Positions 1 to 8,221 of a DNA stretch of 64,000 bases are shown here, in pieces (within the stretch, counting starts at the first letter, position 1; each line of letters starts with the position of its first letter). The notes under the pieces are model-generated. The model was not told where the DNA came from. It searched no databases and saw only the letters and a program-made list of their open reading frames with translations. The stretch is from an uncultured SAR86 cluster bacterium. GTDB lineage: Bacteria > Pseudomonadota > Gammaproteobacteria > Magnimaribacterales > D2472. The translations under genes were made by a program, and so were the position numbers. The stretch spans positions 124,001-188,000 of the forward strand of contig CACJJI010000001.1 of the NCBI GenBank assembly GCA_902593675.1, in the 5' to 3' direction.

Positions 1-2
1 TC

Positions 3-98
3 TTTGTTAGCGGCGAGTTAATAGGAGGCTGCGACATTGTGACTGAGATGCATGAAGCAGGAGAACTTAAGTCTATTATTAAAGATGCTGTGTCCTAG
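3..98 (+). CDS. grxD: Monothiol glutaredoxin, GrxD type (3' end only)
   Basis: Only the last 31 codons and the stop are in the window; the gene begins upstream. The visible peptide contains GELIGGCDIVTEM followed by a GELKSIIKDA tail. This is the conserved C-terminal glutathione/Fe-S-binding end of monothiol glutaredoxins (Grx4/GrxD), which carry and deliver [2Fe-2S] clusters in the cytoplasm. The catalytic CGFS site lies outside the window, so the monothiol class is inferred from the GGCDI segment. It converges on the bacterioferritin-like gene with only 3 bases between the stops. Two iron-related genes therefore lie side by side. Confidence 0.75.
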   Translation, partial: FVSGELIGGCDIVTEMHEAGELKSIIKDAVS

Positions 99-101
99 CT
101 G

Positions 102-542
102 TTAGACAAAATCTTTTAACATAGCTTTCAACTCTAGAGTGTGCTGCTCTTCCTCTCCAATCATACTTCTAGCGTACTCTTCTAAATATACTGATGCATC
201 TGCAACGCTAGTCAATAATTTTTTATATAAACTCAGTGCATGTAACTCATGCTCAAGGCCTTCTTCTAATATATCTTTTATTGAATGCCTGTGGGTTTCT
301 TCAATTTTTGCAACCTTAAGACTAGGATGTCCATCAAGTCCTACTAGCAATTCACCAGCTTGCTGAGCATGGAGCATAGATTCAGCGGCTTGTTCTTTCA
401 AAAATGTCACTATGGGTAATCTATATGGCCCAGATACCATTAATGAGGAGTGTGTATACCTAACAACGCCTGCTAGTTCATATTCCATTATTTCATTCAA
501 TATATCGCATACTTCATTTGTATTGATTTCTTTCATTTCCAT
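102..542 (-). CDS. Bacterioferritin-like ferritin-family protein
   Basis: A 146-residue, almost entirely helical protein of the bacterioferritin/Dps superfamily, expected to oxidise and store iron or protect against iron-driven oxidative damage. The four-helix pattern shows the usual acidic and histidine ligands: E22 in helix A (MEYELAGVVRY), E54/H58 in helix B (AESMLHAQ), a Glu/His pair in helix C (GLEHELHALSLY) and EEEQH in helix D. It is slightly shorter than classical bacterioferritin (about 155-160 residues), and the helix B ligands are spaced ExxxH rather than ExxH, so it may be a sister family. The divergent intergenic region upstream carries a Fur-box match, so iron regulation is likely. 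Confidence 0.75.
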   Translation of the reverse strand: MEMKEINTNEVCDILNEIMEYELAGVVRYTHSSLMVSGPYRLPIVTFLKEQAAESMLHAQQAGELLVGLDGHPSLKVAKIEETHRHSIKDILEEGLEHELHALSLYKKLLTSVADASVYLEEYARSMIGEEEQHTLELKAMLKDFV

Positions 543-616
543 ATAAATTCCTGGTTTAATTTTTTTTACTTTAATATTGTTTATTAAATATGTAAAGCAC
601 TGATTTAAGGTATTTT

Positions 617-635
617 TTTAATGATAATCATTATC
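617..635. promoter_or_regulatory. Candidate Fur box
   Basis: The 19 bases match the consensus Fur site GATAATGATAATCATTATC at 17 of 19 positions; only the first two bases differ. The site lies 75 bp upstream of the bacterioferritin-like start on the minus strand and 38 bp upstream of the metallo-beta-lactamase-fold gene on the plus strand. It could therefore control both divergent genes. That Fur binds this motif is established in gammaproteobacteria; binding here is inferred. Confidence 0.75.
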
Positions 636-673
636 AGTTTGGTATTTATTCTCATTTATGAAATTATACATAT

Positions 674-1399
674 ATGCAAATTATTAGAGGCGATGATTAC
701 CAATCATGGGTTTATTCAAATGATGATGATTTGATAGTTGTTGATCCATGGCTAACAAAACGGCAGGTTTTCCCAAAAATGAATTGGTTGTTGAATCGTG
801 AATCAACAGAGGAAGCCTATCTATTAAAAAATAAGCTTCTTAATAAAGTTACTCATATTATCATCACTGCTCATTTTTCAGATCATCTTGATTTAGACTC
901 ATTGAAGTTATTCAATAAAAATATCCCTATTTTTACAACTCATGAAGCATCTAAGGTATTAATTAAAGCCGGATTTTCAAGTGTTGTTGTGGTTAATATT
1001 AACAATGAATATGAGCTTAATTCCTTTAAGTTAGATATTCACAAAGCAGGCAAACCTTATAATACTACAACCTTTGCATATTCATTAAGCAGCTCAAGAG
1101 CTAAGGTTTTTCACGAACCTCATATGTTTAATAGAAATTTGGCAATTGATAATGTTGATGCATGCATCATTACTGTTGATATGGTTAAAGTCTTAGGATT
1201 AGTTCAAGTTTCCATGGGTCTTAATCAAGCAAAAATAGCTAAATCTAAATTAAATGCTAAATATTTTATTGCAACAGGTATAGCTCCAAAACGAACCAGC
1301 GGTTTGATTAGTTACCTGTTGTCCATTAAAGAGTCCTATCAGGGAATTAATTTGATGCCTGCAAGCTGTCAACAAGTTGGTGATTCACTAAGTTTATAA
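674..1399 (+). CDS. Metallo-beta-lactamase-fold hydrolase family protein
   Basis: A 241-residue protein with the layout of the UlaG/NAPE-PLD-like branch of the metallo-beta-lactamase fold. It starts with beta-strands ending in VVDPWLT, then has ITAHFSDHLD at about residues 75-84, matching the HxxxDH metal motif with the first histidine of HxHxDH replaced by Phe-Ser spacing (HFSDH). Further conserved-looking segments are HEPHMFN and ITVDMVK. No substrate can be assigned. It has no signal peptide and is probably cytoplasmic. The start is 38 bp downstream of the Fur-box match, so expression may respond to iron. The gene converges on rnt with a 4-bp gap. Confidence 0.6.
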   Translation: MQIIRGDDYQSWVYSNDDDLIVVDPWLTKRQVFPKMNWLLNRESTEEAYLLKNKLLNKVTHIIITAHFSDHLDLDSLKLFNKNIPIFTTHEASKVLIKAGFSSVVVVNINNEYELNSFKLDIHKAGKPYNTTTFAYSLSSSRAKVFHEPHMFNRNLAIDNVDACIITVDMVKVLGLVQVSMGLNQAKIAKSKLNAKYFIATGIAPKRTSGLISYLLSIKESYQGINLMPASCQQVGDSLSL

Positions 1400-1403
1400 A
1401 GAT

Positions 1404-1991
1404 TTAGTTTAAATCAAAATCATTGATGATTTTGCAAAATACTTGAGCAGTAACCATCGCATCATAGGAGGCGCTATGGGCTTCATCGTTGTCATAAGAG
1501 ATATCTAATTCTTTACATACTCTAGCTAAAACAGTTTGTTTGGTTGCAAGAACGCCTAAACTTACTGTATCAATTAGAGAGAAGGGATGGAAAGGCGATT
1601 TTTTAATCTTATTTCTAATGCATGCTTCAAGAAGAAAACTATGATCAAAAAATGCATTATGACCAACCAGAATTGCTCTTGAGCACTCATACTTACTTCT
1701 ATGCTTATTGATTATTTTAAAGATTTCAGTCAATGCAAATTTTTCATCAACAGCCAACCGCAGTGGATGGTTTAAGTCCAATCTAAGGAATTCTAATGAA
1801 TCTTTTTCAATCTCCAGGCCCGCAAATGGTTTTATATGATATCTGTGAGATTCACCTAAATCTAGCTTTGAGTCATTCTCCTCAATCAGCTGAATAGCAA
1901 TTTCTAAAATAGCATTTTTTTTAGAATCAAACCCTCCAGTTTCTAGATCCACAACAACTGGTAGAAATTTTCTAAATCTATCTTTTAACAT
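1404..1991 (-). CDS. rnt: Ribonuclease T
   Basis: A 195-residue DEDDh 3'-5' exonuclease that trims tRNA and other stable RNA 3' ends. The N-terminus RFRKFLPVVVDLETGGF carries the first catalytic pair (D15, E17). AILVGHNAFFDHSFL carries the ExoII aspartate, and EAHSASYDAMVTA carries the catalytic His and last Asp. The segments FHPFSLIDT and QTVLARVCK also match RNase T closely, which separates it from the DNA polymerase III epsilon proofreading subunit. Length fits the family (about 200-215 residues). It is divergent from the leucine-dehydrogenase-like gene with a 50-bp gap, and no Shine-Dalgarno decides the start. Confidence 0.9.
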   Translation of the reverse strand: MLKDRFRKFLPVVVDLETGGFDSKKNAILEIAIQLIEENDSKLDLGESHRYHIKPFAGLEIEKDSLEFLRLDLNHPLRLAVDEKFALTEIFKIINKHRSKYECSRAILVGHNAFFDHSFLLEACIRNKIKKSPFHPFSLIDTVSLGVLATKQTVLARVCKELDISYDNDEAHSASYDAMVTAQVFCKIINDFDLN

Positions 1992-2041
1992 TTTAGCCCT
2001 TTAATATGCACGTATAATATAAACGAAAAATTCACACAATT

Positions 2042-3061
2042 ATGATTTTTAAGGACATAACAGATATAAATTTTAATGGGATTGATATTTCATCTCATCA
2101 TGAGTTTTGCCATGAGAAAGTTTACTACTATGAAGATCAAAATGTAGGGTTAAAATCTTTGATTGCGATTCATAATTCAGTTAAAGGTCCCGCTATTGGT
2201 GGCTGTAGGTTTAAGGAATATGACTCATTTGATGCTGGTCTAACAGATGTTTTGCGTTTATCAAAGGGCATGACAGATAAAAATAATGCTGCACAAATTC
2301 CTTTTGGTGGAGGTAAAGCTGTAATCTTCAAGCATGGAGATAAATCCCAATCTTTGCTTAAATCATTTGCCGCTTTCCTGAATAATTTAAAGGGTTCATA
2401 TATATCTGCTGAAGATATAGGCATTACTCTTGAAGATATTAAGTTTGTTAAAAAGTATAGTGATTATGTGTTTGATAATGTCGATCCAGGACCCTATACA
2501 GCCAAAGGCTTATTTTATTCAATTGAACAGGCAATAAATATATATTTTTCTGAAGATCTTCAGAATAAAAAAATTGCAATACAGGGCGCTGGAAGCGTTG
2601 GTAAAAAACTTGCTGAACATTTAGCAAACTCAGGTGCTCAAGTTTATATTTCTGATATTGATCGATCAAAATTAGACTCAATCGAACATAACAATATCAC
2701 GCCTATTGATGATGCATTATCATTTGAATGTGATTTATTTTCACCTTGTGCTGTAGGAGCAATATTTACTAAATCTTCTATCAACAATCTTAAGTGTAAA
2801 ATTATTGCTGGGGGTGCTAATAATCAATTGCTAGATGCCTCAATTGCAAAAGATTTGCATGATATAGGAATAGTCTTCATACCCGACATCTTGATTAATT
2901 CAGGCGGTGTAATAGGTTTAACAAAAGATTTATTACATAGAGATGAAGCTCAGACAGAAATGGCTCTAAAAGATATAGCAAAAAGAGTTAAAGGTCTGAT
3001 GATTTCTTCAAAAGAAAACTCAATTTCTATTTTAGAAGCGCTAAATAAGCAAACTTTATAA
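2042..3061 (+). CDS. Leucine dehydrogenase-type amino acid dehydrogenase (Glu/Leu/Phe/Val family)
   Basis: A 339-residue NAD-dependent oxidative deaminase of the Glu/Leu/Phe/Val dehydrogenase family, which converts branched-chain or related amino acids reversibly to 2-oxoacids and ammonia. The N-terminal half has the substrate domain with PAIGGCRF, then the catalytic lysine region QIPFGGGKAVI (about residues 85-95). The C-terminal half has the Rossmann motif IQGAGSVGKKLAEHL and the conserved AGGANNQL and PDILINSGGVI segments. Length fits leucine dehydrogenases (about 340-365) rather than glutamate dehydrogenases. Substrate preference among Leu, Val and Phe is not decidable. The last 6 bp overlap the convergent RnfB-like gene. 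Confidence 0.8.
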   Translation: MIFKDITDINFNGIDISSHHEFCHEKVYYYEDQNVGLKSLIAIHNSVKGPAIGGCRFKEYDSFDAGLTDVLRLSKGMTDKNNAAQIPFGGGKAVIFKHGDKSQSLLKSFAAFLNNLKGSYISAEDIGITLEDIKFVKKYSDYVFDNVDPGPYTAKGLFYSIEQAINIYFSEDLQNKKIAIQGAGSVGKKLAEHLANSGAQVYISDIDRSKLDSIEHNNITPIDDALSFECDLFSPCAVGAIFTKSSINNLKCKIIAGGANNQLLDASIAKDLHDIGIVFIPDILINSGGVIGLTKDLLHRDEAQTEMALKDIAKRVKGLMISSKENSISILEALNKQTL

Positions 3062-3727
3062 TTGTTTTTTTAATACCTCTAAATCTGAGGATTTTATATG
3101 CTTCTCATTTTTTTGAGATTCCAGCATTTCTATTTGTAGGTTTCTTAACGATGCTTCTTTATCAATATTTCTATTTTTCAATTTCTGATTTATTGAATCA
3201 GCAATATCAAGATTTTCAGCAATATTTTTGTTCATTTTAGATTTTTTCTTTTTTCGGTTGTGTAATTCAATTTTAAGATTAAAGAAATATTCGGAATGAT
3301 TCCTAACTTTTAATGATTGATCTTTTTCTACTTCAATTAATTCTATGCAATCAACTGGACAAGGCTCAATGCATAACTCACACCCAGTGCACAAATCATT
3401 TATAACATTGTGCATAAGATTAGCTGAACCAGTTATAGCATCTACTGGGCAAGCATCAATACATTTTTTGCAACCAATGCAGTCTTCTTCAATAATATGT
3501 GCTACTTGCGGTTTTAATTCTGGGCCATAGTCTTCGTCCAGTAATATAGAATCTTTACCTAAAATATTAGAAATTTTATTTAATGTATCTTGGCCTCCAG
3601 GAACACATCTATTATGAGGAGACCCCTTTGCAATTTCTTCTGCGTAAGGTCTGCATCCAGGTGTGTCACATCGTCCGCACTGGAATTGAGGTAATTCAGC
3701 ATTGATTAGCTCAATTAAATTATTCAT
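3056..3727 (-). CDS. RnfB-like Fe-S ferredoxin without membrane anchor
   Basis: A 223-residue iron-sulfur protein. An N-terminal RnfB-type cluster motif (CGRCDTPGCRPYAEEI followed by a Cys) is followed by two bacterial 4Fe-4S ferredoxin motifs (CIGCKKCIDACPVDA and CTGCELCIEPCPVDC), the order found in RnfB. The hydrophobic N-terminal helix of classical RnfB is missing, and no other rnf gene is present here. A lysine-rich, coiled-coil-prone C-terminal extension of about 80 residues follows. It lies 6 bp downstream of a ferredoxin-NADP reductase gene and after metG on the same strand. A soluble electron carrier reduced by that reductase is a reasonable inference, perhaps for Fe-S assembly or an oxygenase. 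Confidence 0.75.
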   Translation of the reverse strand: MNNLIELINAELPQFQCGRCDTPGCRPYAEEIAKGSPHNRCVPGGQDTLNKISNILGKDSILLDEDYGPELKPQVAHIIEEDCIGCKKCIDACPVDAITGSANLMHNVINDLCTGCELCIEPCPVDCIELIEVEKDQSLKVRNHSEYFFNLKIELHNRKKKKSKMNKNIAENLDIADSINQKLKNRNIDKEASLRNLQIEMLESQKNEKHIKSSDLEVLKKQL

Positions 3728-3733
3728 TTAGGA

Positions 3734-4777
3734 TTAATCCACAACCCCAAGCTTCCTTTGAAGTTTTGTATTTGATGTTGTATATCCAAAGGGAACTCTT
3801 TCTCCAGGAAAATTTCTTTGATAAGCTTTTTGCACTGCAAGAGTTGTTTCATGAAAACCGCATAAAATTAAGTCAAGTTTACCAGGGTAGTCATTGATAT
3901 CTCCAACTGCAAAAATACCATCCCGATTGGTTTGAAAGTCCTCAGTGTTAACTGAAATCTTTTTAGAGTCGAGCTCTAGCTCCCACTCAAGAATTGGACC
4001 TAATTTTTTATTAAGACCAAATAGAAATAACAACTCATCAGCATCATGGGTGAAAGATTCTTTTGTATCGAAGTTTTTTAACTTTACCCCTGAAACCTTT
4101 TCGTCACCAAGAATTTCTTCAATTTGGAAGGGCGTTAGTAAATTAACATCACCAGCTTTTACTAAATCTCTCATTTGCGCTTCGGTGTGTTGGGCACCTC
4201 TGAATTGATCTCTTCGATGAATCAAATTTACTGATTTAGCTATTTTTGCCAACTCAACTGTCCAATCTAAGGCAGAGTCACCCCCACCAAAAATAAATAA
4301 ATTTTTATCTTTGTAGAGATCTTTGGATTTGACTGCATAACTAACACCTTTATTTAAGTATTTATCAGGATCTTCTATGTTTGGAGGTCTTCGAGGCTCA
4401 AATGAACCAGCACCTGCTGCTATAAAAATATTTTTGGTTATGCACTCAAGGCCTTCATTGGTTTTAATTAACCAAGTTGTGATGTTATCAGTGACAGAAT
4501 GAGCTTCTATTGATTCAACCCTTTGTGAAAGATGAAGATCGTATTCAAATGGTTTGATTTGCTCCATAAGCGCATCCACATGCTCTTGAGCTGTTTGGCT
4601 TGGTACACCAGGAATATCATAAATTGGTTTTTCAGGATAGAGTTCAGAGCATTGACCGCCTACTTTATCGAGGTTATCAATTAATGTGCATTTTAAGCCC
4701 AATAACCCAGCTTCAAATACTGTAAACAATCCAACTGGACCCGCACCAATTACCAATATGTCTGTTTCAATTTTCAT
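3734..4777 (-). CDS. Ferredoxin/flavodoxin-NADP+ reductase, thioredoxin-reductase-like type
   Basis: A 347-residue FAD- and NAD(P)H-binding flavoprotein. The FAD dinucleotide-binding motif [16 protein letters not shown] is at residues 8-23, [18 protein letters not shown] follows at about 40-57, a second NADPH motif [11 protein letters not shown] lies near 162-172, and the FAD-binding [12 protein letters not shown] lies near the C-terminus. The redox CxxC of thioredoxin reductases is absent, which fits the YumC-type ferredoxin-NADP reductase family. The 4-bp overlap with the metG 3' end, and the RnfB-like ferredoxin just downstream, suggest an operon metG-FNR-ferredoxin and a reductase-ferredoxin pair. 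Confidence 0.85.
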   Translation of the reverse strand: MKIETDILVIGAGPVGLFTVFEAGLLGLKCTLIDNLDKVGGQCSELYPEKPIYDIPGVPSQTAQEHVDALMEQIKPFEYDLHLSQRVESIEAHSVTDNITTWLIKTNEGLECITKNIFIAAGAGSFEPRRPPNIEDPDKYLNKGVSYAVKSKDLYKDKNLFIFGGGDSALDWTVELAKIAKSVNLIHRRDQFRGAQHTEAQMRDLVKAGDVNLLTPFQIEEILGDEKVSGVKLKNFDTKESFTHDADELLFLFGLNKKLGPILEWELELDSKKISVNTEDFQTNRDGIFAVGDINDYPGKLDLILCGFHETTLAVQKAYQRNFPGERVPFGYTTSNTKLQRKLGVVD

Positions 4778-6738
4778 TTAATCCTTTGTCCTGGTTGAGC
4801 GCCTGAATCGGGCGACAATACAAAGATACCACCTTCGGAATCACTTGCAGCTAAAATCATGCCCTCAGATAATCCAAATTTCATTTTTCTAGGAGCTAAG
4901 TTGTAAACCATTACAACTAATTTCCCTTTTAAATCAGAAGGTTCATATGCTGATTTTATTCCAGCAAATACATTTTTTGTACCAAGCTCACCTAGGTTTA
5001 ATTTAATGGCAAGGAGTTTATCTGCACCTTCAACATGAGAGGCCTCCTCAACCTGCGCAACTCTTAGATCAACTTTCATAAAATCATCTATTTGAATAAC
5101 ATTATCTTCATCTTTCATTTCTTCTTCCTTTTTATAAAAATCTTTAATATTTAAGGGTTTAACTCTTGAGAGGATTGGCTGAAAATCACCTATTTTAGTA
5201 TCAACTAATTCATTTTCAAGATTTTCTATTTTGAGGTTATTAATATCTAACATTGACAACATTTGTTTGCAGAAATGTGGGATTACAGGTGAAAGTAACA
5301 CACATAAGTTTTTAAAAACGTTAAGAGCGGTTGTCGCAATTATTAATGCATCGGCTTGATCAAGTTTCCAAGGAGTATGTTCATTAATATATTTATTAGT
5401 ATCATCAGCTATTTCCATAATTAATTTAATAGCTTTTGAAAATTCTTTATTCTCATAGTTTTGTAATATCTCTTCTATATTTTTATTAGATTTCGTTAAA
5501 TGGTCTCGATGAATTTCTTTGCTTAAATAGTTATTATTTTTTGATATAAAAGGAGCCGATCTACTAAAAATGTTAGAAAATTTTCCAACTAAGTCAGAGT
5601 TAATTTTTTGCGCTAAGTCCTCAAGATTTAAATCTAAATCTTCGATCTTTGAATTCAATTTGCTTGCAAAGTAATATCGGAGTAATTCTGGATCGCAAAC
5701 ATCAGCAAATTGATCCGCAGTTATGAATGTGCCTTTTGACTTTGACATTTTTTCACCGTTTATTGTTACAAATCCGTGCACGTGAATAGCATCAGGAAGC
5801 TTATATTTAGATTCCATTAACAAGGCAGGCCAAAATAACCCATGAAAATAAGTGATATCTTTACCAATAAAATGGTGAATTTCGTAATCTGAATCTTTGC
5901 CCCACAAGTTCTCTATTGATTGAGAATTCTGATTTGCCCAATTAGCTGCCGATGCTATATATCCAACAGGAGCATCAACCCAAACATAGAAATATTTCTC
6001 TGTTTCATCTGGTATCTTAAATCCAAAATATGGCGCATCTCTTGATATATCCCAGCTTTTTAAATCTCCATCAAGCCATTCAGATAACTTAGCAAGGATT
6101 GGTTTTTGAATTGAAGATTTTTCTAGAAATCCAATAAGTTTATTTTTTGCTTTTTCAAGATCAAAAAATATATGTTCGGAAAATTTAATTATGGGTGCAG
6201 TTTCAGACAATGATGATATTGGGTTAATGAGCTCTGTAGCTGAATACGTTGCTCCGCATTCTTCACACCCGTCTCCATACTGATTTTTAGCAGAACATTT
6301 TGGGCATTCACCAATAATATATCTATCAGCTAAGAACATTTGTTTTTCTTCATCAAAACATTGCTCAATCTCTTTTTTATAAATATATCCAGTCGACATT
6401 GCATCTAGATAGATTTCTGAAACCAAGGACTCATTTTCTTTGGAATGAGTTGAATGATAGTTTGTGTACTCAATACCAAACTTAGCTAATGATTTTTGGT
6501 GGTCATCTTTCACTTCATCGATGAATTCCGAGGGTTTGATGCCTAACTCATCTGCTTTCATCATAATTGGTGCCCCATGAGCGTCATCAGCACAAAAAGT
6601 CAGCACTTCATTATTGGTCAAACTCATAAATCGAGACCAAATATTTGTTTGTATATGCTCCAAAATATGACCCAAATGAATCTCACCATTTGCATATGGA
6701 AGGGCGTTAGTAACGATTATTTTTCTTGATTTGTTAAT
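4774..6738 (-). CDS. metG: Methionine-tRNA ligase
   Basis: Charges tRNA-Met in the cytoplasm. Motifs in order: [19 protein letters not shown] (the HIGH signature as HLGH), the zinc knuckle [17 protein letters not shown], the WVDAPVGYI segment, KMSKSKGT, and a C-terminal EMAP/Trbp111 tRNA-binding domain from about [14 protein letters not shown] to the end. Length is near E. coli MetG (677). The start is unusual: the frame is open back to a stop at 6760-6762 but holds no ATG, GTG or TTG before the essential HLGH motif. The first TTG (6673-6675) would cut off the active site. ATT at 6736-6738, with GGG 8 bp upstream, gives 654 residues; ATA at 6718-6720 is an alternative. Confidence 0.9.
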   Translation of the reverse strand: MNKSRKIIVTNALPYANGEIHLGHILEHIQTNIWSRFMSLTNNEVLTFCADDAHGAPIMMKADELGIKPSEFIDEVKDDHQKSLAKFGIEYTNYHSTHSKENESLVSEIYLDAMSTGYIYKKEIEQCFDEEKQMFLADRYIIGECPKCSAKNQYGDGCEECGATYSATELINPISSLSETAPIIKFSEHIFFDLEKAKNKLIGFLEKSSIQKPILAKLSEWLDGDLKSWDISRDAPYFGFKIPDETEKYFYVWVDAPVGYIASAANWANQNSQSIENLWGKDSDYEIHHFIGKDITYFHGLFWPALLMESKYKLPDAIHVHGFVTINGEKMSKSKGTFITADQFADVCDPELLRYYFASKLNSKIEDLDLNLEDLAQKINSDLVGKFSNIFSRSAPFISKNNNYLSKEIHRDHLTKSNKNIEEILQNYENKEFSKAIKLIMEIADDTNKYINEHTPWKLDQADALIIATTALNVFKNLCVLLSPVIPHFCKQMLSMLDINNLKIENLENELVDTKIGDFQPILSRVKPLNIKDFYKKEEEMKDEDNVIQIDDFMKVDLRVAQVEEASHVEGADKLLAIKLNLGELGTKNVFAGIKSAYEPSDLKGKLVVMVYNLAPRKMKFGLSEGMILAASDSEGGIFVLSPDSGAQPGQRIK

Positions 6739-6793
6739 TTCAGAGACCCAATTTAAGTATTAATCGAGTATTATAAGTCAAAAAATTATATCA

Positions 6794-7513
6794 ATGGGCA
6801 TCAAACAAATAATTGCTATAGCTTCAGCAAAGGGTGGGGTTGGTAAATCAACTATTTGCGCGCACTTAGCCTCCCTTTTTTCAAAAAACTATAAAGTTGG
6901 CATTCTAGATGCGGATATCTATGGACCTAACCAACACTTACTTTTCGATGTGCTAAATCAGAAACCAGAAGTTCAAATTGTTGACGGCACTAAATCGTTT
7001 ATACCTATACAAGTTAATAATATTGCCTTAAACAGTATGGGCTTTATTCTTGATAATGATAAGGCTGCAATGTGGAGGGGTCCCATGCTAAGTGGTGCAA
7101 TTAAACAGCTAAAAAACTTAACTCAATGGGGAGATTTAGATTATTTATTTATAGATATGCCTCCTGGAACAGGTGACGCATATTTAACTGTAGCAGCTGA
7201 AATCAAGCCAGATCATGTGTTGCTAGTTACTTCTCAAAGCAATCTAGCTGTACAAGATACTATTAAATCAAAGGCTATGTTTGATAGGTTAAAAATACCA
7301 ATGATTGGAATAATTGATAATATGTCTTATTCATTTTCACCAAATTCTGATAAGAAAATAGATGAATTTACTCCAATCAACCTTGAGAATGAGATTGGTC
7401 TCAAAGTTCTTGGTTCTGTACCTAGAACAAGAGAGATAGGTAATTTTAATCTAGAAAAATCATCAATTTTGTTTGAGCCAATCTATAATGAAATTCTTAA
7501 GATAATACAATGA
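6794..7513 (+). CDS. mrp: Mrp/ApbC-family P-loop ATPase lacking the CxxC motif
   Basis: A 239-residue Mrp/NBP35-family ATPase, proteins that carry Fe-S clusters to target apoproteins. The deviant Walker A SAKGGVGKST is at residues 11-20, DADIYGPNQH at 40-47, MWRGPM at 93-98 and IDMPPGTGD at 120-128. The bridging CxxC pair, normally just after the NMS segment, is missing: residues 174-186 read IDNMSYSFSPNSD, and the only cysteine in the protein is C22. The N-terminal DUF59 domain of many Mrp proteins is also absent. It is divergent from metG and overlaps mlaA by 4 bp. The family is clear; Fe-S carriage is doubtful. Confidence 0.8.
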   Translation: MGIKQIIAIASAKGGVGKSTICAHLASLFSKNYKVGILDADIYGPNQHLLFDVLNQKPEVQIVDGTKSFIPIQVNNIALNSMGFILDNDKAAMWRGPMLSGAIKQLKNLTQWGDLDYLFIDMPPGTGDAYLTVAAEIKPDHVLLVTSQSNLAVQDTIKSKAMFDRLKIPMIGIIDNMSYSFSPNSDKKIDEFTPINLENEIGLKVLGSVPRTREIGNFNLEKSSILFEPIYNEILKIIQ

Positions 7514-8214
7514 ACTCTAGACGATTTACCTCAATTGCTTTGCTGCTCTTATCAAGTAATTTCATACTTGCTAATGACGATCCTTTTGAAGAATATAATC
7601 GAAAAGTATGGGCTTTTAATGAATTTCTTGATGATAATTTTGCAAAACCAACTGCTGAAGTTTATACATCCATAACTCCTGATTTTATTGAGGTTGGGAT
7701 TACTAATTTTTTTAGAAACTTAAATGAGCTTGATAATACTGCTAACCAGTTATTGCAAGGAAGGCCTTTGCTGGCAATAAATGATTTTTCTCGATTTATA
7801 ATCAATTCAACGATAGGACTCGGAGGCTTTATTGATGTCGGATCTAAATTTGGCCTTGAAAGACATGACGAAGATTTTGGGCAAACTTTAGGAGCTTGGG
7901 GTGTTGGTTCAGGCCCATTTTTAATGATCCCAATATATGGACCTTCTTCGCCAAGAGGCTTGGCTGGAAGAAGCGTAAGTTCTGTCTTGAGCGGAACATT
8001 CGCAATTGAAGAAACTGATGTAAGAATTGGGTTAACAGCTCTGGATGCCTTAGAAACGCGAGCAAGATACTTAGAGGTTGAAACGCTCATTATTGGAGAT
8101 AGATACTCCTTTATTAGAGACTCATATATGCAATATCAAGCTTTTGAATCAAGTAATGGCGAAGATCAGCCTGACGATTTCGTCGATGATATGGATGATT
8201 TTTTGCTTGATTAA
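7510..8214 (+). CDS. mlaA: MlaA/VacJ-family outer-membrane lipid asymmetry protein (no lipobox)
   Basis: A 234-residue MlaA (VacJ) homologue, the outer-membrane component that removes phospholipids from the outer leaflet. Conserved segments are DPFEEYNRKVWAFNEFLD, NELDNTANQLLQGR, FIINSTIGLGGFIDVGSKFGL, DFGQTLGAWGVGSGPFLMIP and GPSSPR. The N-terminal 21 residues form a signal peptide ending around SNFILA. MlaA is normally a lipoprotein, but no cysteine is present near the cleavage site, so the mature protein should be processed by signal peptidase I. An acidic tail (DDFVDDMDDF) ends the protein. It overlaps mrp by 4 bp, and no other mla gene is in the window. Confidence 0.85.
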   Translation: MNSRRFTSIALLLLSSNFILANDDPFEEYNRKVWAFNEFLDDNFAKPTAEVYTSITPDFIEVGITNFFRNLNELDNTANQLLQGRPLLAINDFSRFIINSTIGLGGFIDVGSKFGLERHDEDFGQTLGAWGVGSGPFLMIPIYGPSSPRGLAGRSVSSVLSGTFAIEETDVRIGLTALDALETRARYLEVETLIIGDRYSFIRDSYMQYQAFESSNGEDQPDDFVDDMDDFLLD

Positions 8215-8221
8215 CCCAGAG

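Noticed and set aside
6673-6760. Frameshift or pseudogene reading of metG
   Set aside because: The whole coding frame from [10 protein letters not shown] to the C-terminal tRNA-binding domain is intact, so a rare start codon is the simpler reading. A sequence error is still possible and is stated in the finding.
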